NCBI GenBank assembly: GCA_016790635.1
Contig: JAEUOR010000062.1
Location: forward strand, 186,001-250,000
Source: Burkholderiales bacterium
GTDB taxonomy: Bacteria; Pseudomonadota; Gammaproteobacteria; Burkholderiales; JAEUOS01
Direction: 5' to 3'
Length of the DNA: 64,000 nucleotides
The translations under genes and the position numbers were made by a program. Under the pieces are notes generated by a model. It worked only from the letters and a program-made list of their open reading frames with translations, was not told the origin of the DNA and ran no database searches. Positions 25,083 through 33,274 of this stretch are shown one piece after another (position 1 is the first letter of the stretch; the number at the start of each line of letters is the position of its first letter).

Positions 25083-26599
25083 GGTCTCCTTAGTTGATAG
25101 CGGGCAAACATCTCGTCCGGCGCATCGTTGGCGCGCATGAGAGCGGCGATGGAAGCGCGCATGCGCGCGGCCAGCGCCGGATCATCCAGCGGGCGGCGCT
25201 GCGCGGGATCGACGGCCAGGTCGAACAGCGCGTCGTGCGCATCGATCAGGGGATAGCGGCGCGTCATGTTGGCGGCCGCATCCTTCCTGATCGGCAGGCG
25301 CCACACCGGGTAGCCGCGCGTGAACGGCAGTCCGCGCACGACTTCGGCCGACTCGAACTCGCCGACCTCGAAAAAGCTGCGCATGTGCGACGGGCAGAGT
25401 GTGTACTGGAAGAGGTCTGCCTCGAAGGGTTCGCGCGGATAGAGGAAATACGCGTGGCGCCCGTCGGTGTAGTTGATGGCCGCGCCGAACTGGCCGAAGA
25501 TGCACCCGCCGTCGCGCACGGAAGCAGCGCCGCCCAAAGCCGGCAACAGGCTCTTGCCTGTGACCTCCGCAGGCACGGGCCGGCCGAAGATGTCGAGCAC
25601 GGTGGGCATCAGGTCGATGGCCTGGGTGAGCGCGCCCGCGCGCCCGGGAGCATGGCCGCTCGCGCGCGGCGCGGCGATGGTGAGCGGGATGTGCGCGATC
25701 TCGTTGTAGAACGGCGGGCGGTTCTTGCCCAGCAGTTCCTTTTCGCCCAGGAGCAAACCGTGATCGGTCGACATGATGAGCCAGGTGTCGCGCCACAGGT
25801 CATGACGGTCGAAGCAGTCGAGCAAGCCGCCGAGGTAGTGGTCGCATGCCGCCACCAGCGCGTGGTAGTTGGCACGCAGCGCGCCAAGCAGCGCGGGGTC
25901 GAGGTCGCACTCGCCGTAGGTGGGCCAGTCGAAGACCTTGCCGCCGAGCGCCTCGGGAAAGGCGGCCAGGAAGCGCTCCGGGGCGAAGAAAGGCTCGTGC
26001 GGGTCGAAACACTCGAGGTGCAGGAACCAGTCGTCGGCAGCGTGGTGCGCGTCGAGGAAGCCGCGCGCGGCATCGAAGCACTGCGCCAGCGGAAACGCGC
26101 CGGTGACCTCGAGATGGTCGCGATTGATGTAATACGGCAGCTTGGAGTTGATGTCGGGCGAGAAGTCGTGCTGGCGTTCGTGGAATCGCTCCGCCCAGCG
26201 CTCGCGCGCGGCATCGATGGGCGGCCGCCACTTGTCCTTCTCCTGGCCGCGTATGAAGTCCCACGACGAATAACGCCCGTGGAAGCCGGCGCCGCCATCC
26301 TCGAAGTAGTGATAGTGGTCGGTGATCAGGTGCGTGACGATGCCGCTGTCGCGCAATATCGCCGCCAGCGAATGGTCGAAGGGCTCCAGCGGGCCCCAGC
26401 CGCGATGCAGGAAATTGAGCCGCCCGGTCTGGATGTCGCGCCGCGCGGGCATGCACGGCAGGCTGCCGACGAAATGGCGGTCGAACACCGTCGAGCGCGC
26501 CGCCAGGCGCGCGAAGTTGGGCGTGGCAACCGCATCACCACCATAGCAGGACAGCGCGTGGCGGTTCAGGGAGTCGAACAAAAGGAAAACGCATTTCAT
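25079..26599 (-). CDS. Sulfatase (formylglycine-dependent, no signal peptide)
   Basis: 506-residue sulfatase. It starts at once with the metal strand MKCVFLLFDSLNRH. The formylglycine motif is CMPAR with Cys49, in SLPCMPARRDIQTGR. The later STDHGLLLGEKELLGK segment gives metal ligands and the catalytic Lys. No leader is seen, so the enzyme should be cytosolic. Second gene after GntR in the leftward unit and coupled to the Bug gene. The exact substrate, sulfate ester or phosphonate ester, cannot be told from the motif. Confidence 0.87.
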   Translation of the reverse strand: MKCVFLLFDSLNRHALSCYGGDAVATPNFARLAARSTVFDRHFVGSLPCMPARRDIQTGRLNFLHRGWGPLEPFDHSLAAILRDSGIVTHLITDHYHYFEDGGAGFHGRYSSWDFIRGQEKDKWRPPIDAARERWAERFHERQHDFSPDINSKLPYYINRDHLEVTGAFPLAQCFDAARGFLDAHHAADDWFLHLECFDPHEPFFAPERFLAAFPEALGGKVFDWPTYGECDLDPALLGALRANYHALVAACDHYLGGLLDCFDRHDLWRDTWLIMSTDHGLLLGEKELLGKNRPPFYNEIAHIPLTIAAPRASGHAPGRAGALTQAIDLMPTVLDIFGRPVPAEVTGKSLLPALGGAASVRDGGCIFGQFGAAINYTDGRHAYFLYPREPFEADLFQYTLCPSHMRSFFEVGEFESAEVVRGLPFTRGYPVWRLPIRKDAAANMTRRYPLIDAHDALFDLAVDPAQRRPLDDPALAARMRASIAALMRANDAPDEMFARYQLRRP

Positions 26600-26644
26600 G
26601 GTCGCGCGAGTCTGCCGGTTCGTTCCAGAAAGGTCAACGATTAC

Positions 26645-27382
26645 TCACCCGCGCGACGGGGCGAGACTGTCCGACTGCACCAGATGGCCGTTCAGCTGGG
26701 CAAGACGCTGCTTTTCCGCGTTGGCCAGGTGCCGACGCATGGCGCGGCCCGCGCCAGCCGCATCGCCCGCGCGGATCGCGTCAAGCACGGCGCGATGCTC
26801 GCCGATGTTGTCGCGCCGGCGGCCGCGGGTGACAAACAACTCCTCCATGCGGGTCGACAGCGGCTGCGCGGATTCCGCCCACAGGCGCTCGACCACGATG
26901 GCGAGCGCCGTGTTGCCGCTGGCCTGCGCGACGGCCAGGTGAAACTCGCGATCGCCAGCGGACTGCACGATGCCCTTGCGCATGTCTTTGGCCAGGCGGG
27001 CGAAGGCGCTCTCGATCGCCTTGACCTGCGCCGGCGTGGCGTGGCGCGCAGCGAGCGCCGCCGCCTCGCCCTCGACCAGGCGGCGGGCGCGCAGCACGTC
27101 GAACGGCGAAATCTCCCCGCCGCTTGCCGTCCGCGGCACGCGGCGCGAGCGCGTCTGCGCAACGTATGCGCCCGACCCGACCCGGATCTCGACGCGCCCG
27201 GACATCTCCAGCATGCCCAGCGCCTCGCGCAGCGAACTGCGCGAGACCGCGAGCGACCGCGCCAGTTCGCGCTCTGCAGGCAGGCGCTCGCCAGGCTTGA
27301 AAGTGCCCGCGTCGATCAGGCGACCGATCTCTTCGGCGATGCGCTGGTACAGCCGCGGTGCTGCGATCGGACTGAGGATCAT
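26645..27382 (-). CDS. GntR-family regulator, FadR/FCD subgroup
   Basis: 245 residues. The N-terminal winged helix (LYQRIAEEIGRLIDAG, GERLPAERELARSLAVSRSSLREAL, about residues 11-60) is followed by an all-helical FCD ligand domain containing D-x-x-FH (GDREFHLAVAQASGN) and a C-terminal HLANAEKQ helix with the metal-binding His. FCD regulators usually sense an organic acid. It heads the leftward sulfatase unit and is divergent from the rightward sulfatase/Bug unit. A palindromic site at 27468-27484 fits its operator. Confidence 0.87.
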   Translation of the reverse strand: MILSPIAAPRLYQRIAEEIGRLIDAGTFKPGERLPAERELARSLAVSRSSLREALGMLEMSGRVEIRVGSGAYVAQTRSRRVPRTASGGEISPFDVLRARRLVEGEAAALAARHATPAQVKAIESAFARLAKDMRKGIVQSAGDREFHLAVAQASGNTALAIVVERLWAESAQPLSTRMEELFVTRGRRRDNIGEHRAVLDAIRAGDAAGAGRAMRRHLANAEKQRLAQLNGHLVQSDSLAPSRG

Positions 27383-27438
27383 GGGCCCGCAGTCTGCCGA
27401 GCGCGACGCCGGCAGTCAAGCGATGCTGCACTGCCAAA

Positions 27439-27484
27439 TTGACACCTCCCGAGGGGGTCGGTAAATTGGTCTGAAAATCAGACC
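27439..27484 (+). promoter_or_regulatory. Promoter and GntR operator for rightward Bug-sulfatase unit
   Basis: TTGACA at 27439-27444, 17 nt, TAAATT at 27462-27467 form a good sigma-70 promoter. Immediately downstream lies GGTCTGAAAATCAGACC (27468-27484), a perfect 7-bp inverted repeat with a 3-nt spacer around the likely transcription start. FadR/FCD-type GntR proteins bind palindromes of this size, so repression by the adjacent GntR is the simple reading. An AAAGGAGA ribosome site follows before ATG 27503. Confidence 0.7.
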
Positions 27485-27502
27485 TCTCAAAGGAGACAGC
27501 CC

Positions 27503-28474
27503 ATGTTCCGCCCCTTCACCCGCGCGGCGCTCGGCGCGCTGTGCGCGCTCCTGGCCGGCCCGCTCCACGCCCAGGCCTTTCCGTCCAAGCCGGTGCGTTT
27601 CGTCGTCCCCTTCGCCCCGGGTGGCCAATCCGATGTCGTCGCGCGCACGGTCGGGCAAAAGCTATCCGAGCGCTGGGGCCAGCCGGTCATCGTCGACAAC
27701 AAGCCCGGCGCGGCCACCACCATCGGTGCGGATTTCGTCGCCAAGTCGCCCGCCGACGGCCACACCATCCTGCTCTCGCCGGCGCCCTTCGTCATCACCC
27801 AGTACGCCTATCCCAAGCTGCCCTACGACAGCCGCAAGGATTTCGCGCCGATCACCTTGCTCGTCACCAACCCGCTGGTGGTCACGGTCAACCCGGTGCG
27901 CATGCCGGTCAAGAACCTGGCCGACTTCGTCGGCATGATCAAGAAGGATCCGGGCAAGCTCTCCTACGGCTCGCCGGGCAACGGCAGCCTGCCGCACGTC
28001 GCGGTGGAACTGTTTCGCCTGCAGTCCGGCATCGACGCCATCCACGTGCCCTACAAGGGCGGCGGCCCGGCGGTGCTGGACCTGGTGGGCGGGCAGATCG
28101 CCTTCATGTTCGCCAGCCCCCTGGAGGTGCTGCCCAACGTCAAGGCCGGCAAGTTGAACGTGCTGGCGGTGACATCCGCACGCCGCGCCGCCGTGCTGCC
28201 CGAGGTGCCAACCATGCGCGAGGCGGGTTTTCCGCAGTACGAGGCCTACGCCTGGTTCGGCGTGACCGCGCCGGCCGGCACGCCGCGCGACGTGCAGGCG
28301 AAGCTCAACGCCGACATCGTTGCCGCGCTCAAGTCGCCGGACGTCGCCGAACGACTGACCGCGCAGGGCGCGGACGTGGCCGGCAACTCGATCGAGGAGT
28401 TCGCGTCCTTCCTCACAGCCGAGCACGCGCGCTGGTCGCAGGCGGTCAAGGCGGCCAACGTCGTCGTGCAGTGA
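27503..28474 (+). CDS. Bug/TctC-family receptor
   Basis: 323-residue Bug receptor, first gene of the rightward unit. Leader MFRPFTRAALGALCALLAGPLHAQ is followed by PVRFVVPFAPGGQSDV, DNKPGAATTIG, ADGHTILLSPAP and KLPYDSRKDFAPIT, and by HVPYKGGGPAVLDLVGG in the second lobe. The gene begins just after the GntR palindrome. It is followed after 19 bp by a 766-residue sulfatase, continuing the receptor-sulfatase pairing. Confidence 0.92.
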   Translation: MFRPFTRAALGALCALLAGPLHAQAFPSKPVRFVVPFAPGGQSDVVARTVGQKLSERWGQPVIVDNKPGAATTIGADFVAKSPADGHTILLSPAPFVITQYAYPKLPYDSRKDFAPITLLVTNPLVVTVNPVRMPVKNLADFVGMIKKDPGKLSYGSPGNGSLPHVAVELFRLQSGIDAIHVPYKGGGPAVLDLVGGQIAFMFASPLEVLPNVKAGKLNVLAVTSARRAAVLPEVPTMREAGFPQYEAYAWFGVTAPAGTPRDVQAKLNADIVAALKSPDVAERLTAQGADVAGNSIEEFASFLTAEHARWSQAVKAANVVVQ

Positions 28475-28493
28475 TGCGCCGGGGGAATACAGC

Positions 28494-30794
28494 GTGAAGG
28501 AACTCAAGACCTACCCCGAGGGCACGCCTTTCACCGGCACCATCGGACGCACCGCCGCCACCTCGGACCCCGCCTGGCCGATGCCGCCCAAGGCCAGGGA
28601 CGGCGCGCCCAACGTGCTGGTGTTCATGCTGGACGACGTCGGCTTCGCGCAGCTCGGCTGTTTCGGCTCCGACATCGCCACACCGACCTTCGACCGCCTG
28701 GCCGCCGGGGGCCTGCGCTACCGCGACTTCCACACCACTGCGATCTGCTCGCCGACGCGCGCGTGCCTCTTGACCGGCCGCAACCACCACTCCAACGGGG
28801 TCGGCATCATCCAGGAGATGGCGACCGGTTATCCCGGCTACAACGGCATGGTGCCGCGCGAGAACGGCTTTTTGTCGGAGATGCTGCTCGCCAACGGCTA
28901 CGCCACGTTCGCCATCGGCAAGTGGCACCTGACCTTGGCCAGCGAATACGCATCCGGCGCATCCAAGGCGCGCTGGCCGCTGTCGCGCGGCTTCGAGCGC
29001 TACTACGGCTTCATCGGCGGCAAGACCAGCCAATGGTCGCCGACCCTGATCCACGACAGCCACTACCTCCCGCCGCCATTCACCGGCGACGAGAGCTATC
29101 ACCTGAACGCCGACCTGGCCGACCGCGCCATCGAGTACCTGGTCGACCTGCGCACGGTGGCACCGGCCAAGCCCTTTTTCATGTACTACTGCCTTGGCGC
29201 CGGCCACGCGCCGCACCAGGTCGAGCGCGAGTGGATCGAGCGCTATCGCGGCCGCTTTGATCGCGGCTGGGATGCCTGGCGCGAGGAGGTGTTCGCGCGC
29301 CAGCTGAAGATGGGCATCGTGCCGCCGGGCACGCGCATCGCGCCGCGCCCGCCGCAGGTCAAGGCCTGGGACAGCCTTTCTGCCGACGCGCGGCGCCTCT
29401 ACGCGCGGCAGATGGAGGTCTACGCCGCGTTCCTCGAACAGACTGACCACCACATCGGCCGCGTCATCGAGCACCTGGCGCGCATGGGCGAACTCGACAA
29501 CACCATCGTCATGCTGGCCTCCGACAACGGCGCCTCGGCCGAGGGCGGCGAGCACGGGTCGTTCAACGAGTGCCAGTTCCCCAACCGCGTCGAGGCCAGC
29601 ATCGAGGACAACCTGAAGCACCTCGACGAATGGGGCGGCATCAAGTCATTCACCAACTACGCCTGGGGCTGGGCCTGGGCCGGCAACACCCCCCTGCGGC
29701 GCTGGAAGCGCTACCTGCACCAGGGCGGCATGAGCGACCCGCTGATCGTGCACTGGCCCAAAGGCATCCGCGCGCGGGGCGAGGTGCGCGGCCAGTATGC
29801 GCACGTGGTCGACATCACCCCGACCCTGCTCGACGCGCTGGGCCTCGCGGCACCGGCGGTGTTGAACGGCGTGCCGCAGCGCCCGCTCGAAGGCACGAGC
29901 TTCGCCCACACCTTCAACGACGCCGCGGCGCCCACGGCCAAGCGCGTGCAGTACTACGAGATGATCGGCTCGCGCGCGCTCTGGGCCGACGGCTGGAAGG
30001 CGGTGGTCGAGCAGCCGCAGGGCGACTTCATGACCGAGGAAATGCTCGACGCGCAGAAGTGGGAGCTCTACCACGTGGCGGAGGATTTCTCCGAATCCAA
30101 CGACCTGGCGCAGAAGCACCCGGAGAAGTTGAAGGAAATGATCGAGCGCTGGTGGATCGAGGCCGGCAAGTACAACGTGCTGCCGCTGGATTCGCGCATG
30201 CAGCTGCGCATGGGCGAGCGCAAGCCGTCCACCGTCTCGCAAGGCAACCGCCACGTCTACTACCCAGGCATGGCCGCGCAGTTCGAGTACACCGCGGTCA
30301 ACCTCAAGAACCGTTCGCATGCGATCGTGGCGGAGGTGGAGATTCCCGCCGGCGGCGCCGAGGGTGTGCTGCTCGCGCACGGCAGCTGGTTCGCCGGCTA
30401 CTCGCTGTACGTCAAGGGCGGCCGCCTGGTCTACGTGCACAACTACCTGGGCCTCACCGAGTACCGCGTGGTCTCCGCCGAACCGGTCCCCACGGGCAAG
30501 GTGCGGCTGGGATTCGCGTTCACCCGCTCCGGCGAGCACCACGGCAGCGGCGCCCTCTATTTCGACGATCGCAAGGTCGGCGAAGCCGAGATACCGCGCA
30601 CCATCCCGGCGGTGATCGAGACCTCCGGCGAGGGCCTGTGCTGCGGCTACGATTCCGGCGTGCCGGTGACCGCGGACTACGTGTCGCCTTTCCGCTTCAC
30701 CGGGCGCATCGCGCAGGTGGTGGTCACCACTGGCGAGACCGGCGCGTTCGCCGACGCCGAGGCGCAGCTGCGCGCGGCGTGGGCCGATCAATAG
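28494..30794 (+). CDS. Long arylsulfatase with C-terminal beta-rich domain
   Basis: 766 residues, GTG start at 28494. The catalytic domain spans about residues 38-540: NVLVFMLDDVGFAQLGCFG holds the paired metal Asp, CSPTR gives Cys85 for formylglycine, GKWHL is the catalytic Lys/His region (about 142-146) and SDNGAS supplies more ligands (about 343-348). From about residue 590 a separate beta-rich region (FEYTAVNLKNRSHAIVAEVE to RIAQVVVTTGE) resembles the C-terminal module of AtsA-like arylsulfatases. No signal peptide is visible. It lies between two Bug genes. Confidence 0.87.
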   Translation: MKELKTYPEGTPFTGTIGRTAATSDPAWPMPPKARDGAPNVLVFMLDDVGFAQLGCFGSDIATPTFDRLAAGGLRYRDFHTTAICSPTRACLLTGRNHHSNGVGIIQEMATGYPGYNGMVPRENGFLSEMLLANGYATFAIGKWHLTLASEYASGASKARWPLSRGFERYYGFIGGKTSQWSPTLIHDSHYLPPPFTGDESYHLNADLADRAIEYLVDLRTVAPAKPFFMYYCLGAGHAPHQVEREWIERYRGRFDRGWDAWREEVFARQLKMGIVPPGTRIAPRPPQVKAWDSLSADARRLYARQMEVYAAFLEQTDHHIGRVIEHLARMGELDNTIVMLASDNGASAEGGEHGSFNECQFPNRVEASIEDNLKHLDEWGGIKSFTNYAWGWAWAGNTPLRRWKRYLHQGGMSDPLIVHWPKGIRARGEVRGQYAHVVDITPTLLDALGLAAPAVLNGVPQRPLEGTSFAHTFNDAAAPTAKRVQYYEMIGSRALWADGWKAVVEQPQGDFMTEEMLDAQKWELYHVAEDFSESNDLAQKHPEKLKEMIERWWIEAGKYNVLPLDSRMQLRMGERKPSTVSQGNRHVYYPGMAAQFEYTAVNLKNRSHAIVAEVEIPAGGAEGVLLAHGSWFAGYSLYVKGGRLVYVHNYLGLTEYRVVSAEPVPTGKVRLGFAFTRSGEHHGSGALYFDDRKVGEAEIPRTIPAVIETSGEGLCCGYDSGVPVTADYVSPFRFTGRIAQVVVTTGETGAFADAEAQLRAAWADQ

Positions 30795-30825
30795 AGCAAT
30801 CCTCGTTCCTTACAAGGAGAATCGC

Positions 30826-31776
30826 ATGCGCATCTTCGCCCTCTGCATCCTCGTCGTCGCGGGAGCATTCCCCGCGTCGGCAGCGGCGCAGGCCTACCCG
30901 GCGCGCCCGATCCGTCTGCTGGTGCCGTACGCACCAGGCGGCAACACCGACATCGTCGCGCGCACTTTCGGGCAGAAGCTCTCCGAGCGCGTCGGCCAGC
31001 CGGTGATATTCGACAACCGCGGCGGCGCTGCGGGTTCGCTCGGCCTGGGCGTCGCCGCCAAGGCCGCCGCCGACGGCTACAACATCACCATCGGCGACCT
31101 GGGTTCGATGGTCATCACCGGGCACACCAACCCGAACCGCGACTACCAGTTGCGCGATTTCGCACCGATCTCGCTTGTGACCTCGGTGTCGGTGGTGGTC
31201 ACCGTCAATCCGCGCTCGAACCTCAACTCGATCGCCGAACTGATCGCTGCCGCGCGCGCGAATCCGGGCAAGCTCACCTTCGCCACCTCCGGCATCGGTT
31301 CGCCCAACCACCTGGCGATCGAGTTGATGAAGTCGATGACCGGCATTCAGTTCCTGCATGTCCCGTTCAAGGGTGGACCGCAGGCGATTACCGCGATCCT
31401 CGGCGGCGAGGTCGACGTCCTCTTCGACGGCAGCGCCTTCGCCCAGGTCCGCGGCGGCAAGCTGCGCGCGATCGGCGTCACCGGGCCGCGCCTGCCGGCC
31501 CTGCCGGACGTACCCGGCATCGGCGAAACCGTGCGCGGCTTCGAGTTCACCAACTGGTGGGGCATGCTGGCGCCGGCCGGCACACCGGCCGAGGTGGTCC
31601 GCAAGTTGAACGAGGAATTCACCGCCATCGCGGCACTGCCCGAGATCCGCGAGCGCCTGACCAACCTGGGCCTGGCCGCGCGCAACAGCACGCCACAGGA
31701 GTTCGGCGATTTCATCCGCAACGAAACCGACAAGGTCGCGCGCATCGTCCGCGAGGCGAATATCAAGTTCGATTAA
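30826..31776 (+). CDS. Bug/TctC-family receptor
   Basis: 316-residue Bug receptor with leader MRIFALCILVVAGAFPASAAAQ and PIRLLVPYAPGGNTDIVART, DNRGGAAGSLG, AADGYNITIGD motifs. The Q-K-L-S-E-R segment after the N-terminal motif is shared with the receptor at 27503 (KLSERWGQPVI versus KLSERVGQPVI), so the two are likely duplicates. An AAGGAGAA site precedes it. Its stop abuts the next sulfatase start with no gap (31776/31777). Confidence 0.92.
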   Translation: MRIFALCILVVAGAFPASAAAQAYPARPIRLLVPYAPGGNTDIVARTFGQKLSERVGQPVIFDNRGGAAGSLGLGVAAKAAADGYNITIGDLGSMVITGHTNPNRDYQLRDFAPISLVTSVSVVVTVNPRSNLNSIAELIAAARANPGKLTFATSGIGSPNHLAIELMKSMTGIQFLHVPFKGGPQAITAILGGEVDVLFDGSAFAQVRGGKLRAIGVTGPRLPALPDVPGIGETVRGFEFTNWWGMLAPAGTPAEVVRKLNEEFTAIAALPEIRERLTNLGLAARNSTPQEFGDFIRNETDKVARIVREANIKFD

Positions 31777-33255
31777 ATGAACCAGCAACGCCCGAATATC
31801 CTCTGGTACTGCGCCGACCAGCAGCGTTACGACACCATCCGCGCGCTCGGTCAGCAGCACATCGAGACCCCGGCGCTCGACGCCCTGTGCGGCCGGGGCG
31901 TGGCGTTTCGCCGCGCCTATTCGCAAAGCCAGATCTGTACCCCTTCACGCGCCTCGTTCCTGACCGGTCGCTATCCGGCCAGCCATCACGTCTACCGCAA
32001 CGGCAACGCGTTCTTTCCGGCGCACGAAAAACTGGTCACGCGCATGTTCGCCGACGCCGGCTACGACTGCGGCCTGGTCGGCAAGCTGCACCTGTCGGCG
32101 GCCAAGTATTACGAGAAGCGCCCGGACGACGGCTACCGGACCTTTCTGTGGAGCCACCATCCCACGCCGGACGCCGCGCGCGGGCATGACTACGAGAACT
32201 GGCTCCGGCACGAAATGAAGGTCGATCCGATCGAGTTGTATTCATCGGTCAATCACTTCTGCGGTCCGGGCGTGCCGGCGCGCTACCACCAGACCACCTG
32301 GGTCTCGGAGATGGCGATGCGCTTCATCACCGAGCAGCGCGACGGCCCATGGCTCCTGTCCTTGAACCCCTTCGACCCGCACGCGCCCTTCGACGCCCCG
32401 CCGGAATACCTTGCGAAGATCGACCCCGCGACGCTGCCGCCGCCCCTGTTTCGCGATTCGGACATCGAGCGCCAGAAGGCCTTCGCCGCGATCGACCAGC
32501 AGACCAAGGTGGCGGTGGACCCGCGCGTGCGGCGCCAGGCCGCGCCGGTGGTCGAGGTCGAGCACGACCTGGTGGCCTCCGCTCCGCCGGCGTCCTACGA
32601 TGCGCTGGAAGTCAAGGCCAACTACTACGCGATGATCCGCCTGATTGACGACCAGTTCGCGCGCATCGTCGATTGCCTGGCCGCCACCGGGCAACTGGAC
32701 AACACCATCATCGTCTACATGAGCGACCACGGCGAACTGCTGGGCGACCACGGGCTGATTCTCAAGGGTTGCCGGTTCTTCGAGGGCCTGGTGCGCGTGC
32801 CGCTGATCTTCTCCTGGCCTGCGCGCTTCAAGCGTGGACTCATCGCCGACGCGCTGGTCGAGTCCGTCGACGTGGCGCCGACCCTGCTCGAGGCCGCCGG
32901 CCTGCCGGTGCCCGAATTCATGCAGGGCAAGTCGCTCTTGAATCTCCTGGAAGGCCGCGCCGACCCGGGCCAGCACAAGACCCGTGTCGTGGCCGAATTC
33001 AAGGACTCCATCGGCGGCCCGGCGCACGGCGACCACAGCCATGGCTCGATGGTCTGCGACGGCCGCTACAAGAGCGTGGTCTATCATGGCCACGCGATCG
33101 GCGAGATCTACGACCTGCAGCGCGACCCGGGCGAATTCGACAACCTGTGGCTTGATCCCGGCGCACGCGACCTCAAGGCGACGCTCCTCAAGAACCACCT
33201 CGATGCCATGATGGCGACCATCAGCGCCGGCCCGCCGCGCGCGGTGGCCTACTGA
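31777..33255 (+). CDS. Sulfatase (formylglycine-dependent, no signal peptide)
   Basis: 492 residues, starting with RPNILWYCADQQRYDTI. The CTPSR motif places the modifiable Cys at residue 54, followed by FLTGRYPASH. GLVGKLHLSAAK (about residues 100-111) carries the catalytic Lys/His and YMSDHGELLGDHGLILKG (about 311-328) the remaining ligands. Closest in layout to choline-sulfatase/phosphonate monoester hydrolase-type enzymes of about 500 residues. The start directly follows the Bug stop, so translation is probably coupled. Confidence 0.88.
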   Translation: MNQQRPNILWYCADQQRYDTIRALGQQHIETPALDALCGRGVAFRRAYSQSQICTPSRASFLTGRYPASHHVYRNGNAFFPAHEKLVTRMFADAGYDCGLVGKLHLSAAKYYEKRPDDGYRTFLWSHHPTPDAARGHDYENWLRHEMKVDPIELYSSVNHFCGPGVPARYHQTTWVSEMAMRFITEQRDGPWLLSLNPFDPHAPFDAPPEYLAKIDPATLPPPLFRDSDIERQKAFAAIDQQTKVAVDPRVRRQAAPVVEVEHDLVASAPPASYDALEVKANYYAMIRLIDDQFARIVDCLAATGQLDNTIIVYMSDHGELLGDHGLILKGCRFFEGLVRVPLIFSWPARFKRGLIADALVESVDVAPTLLEAAGLPVPEFMQGKSLLNLLEGRADPGQHKTRVVAEFKDSIGGPAHGDHSHGSMVCDGRYKSVVYHGHAIGEIYDLQRDPGEFDNLWLDPGARDLKATLLKNHLDAMMATISAGPPRAVAY

Positions 33256-33274
33256 ACAACCACGGAGACAAGCA

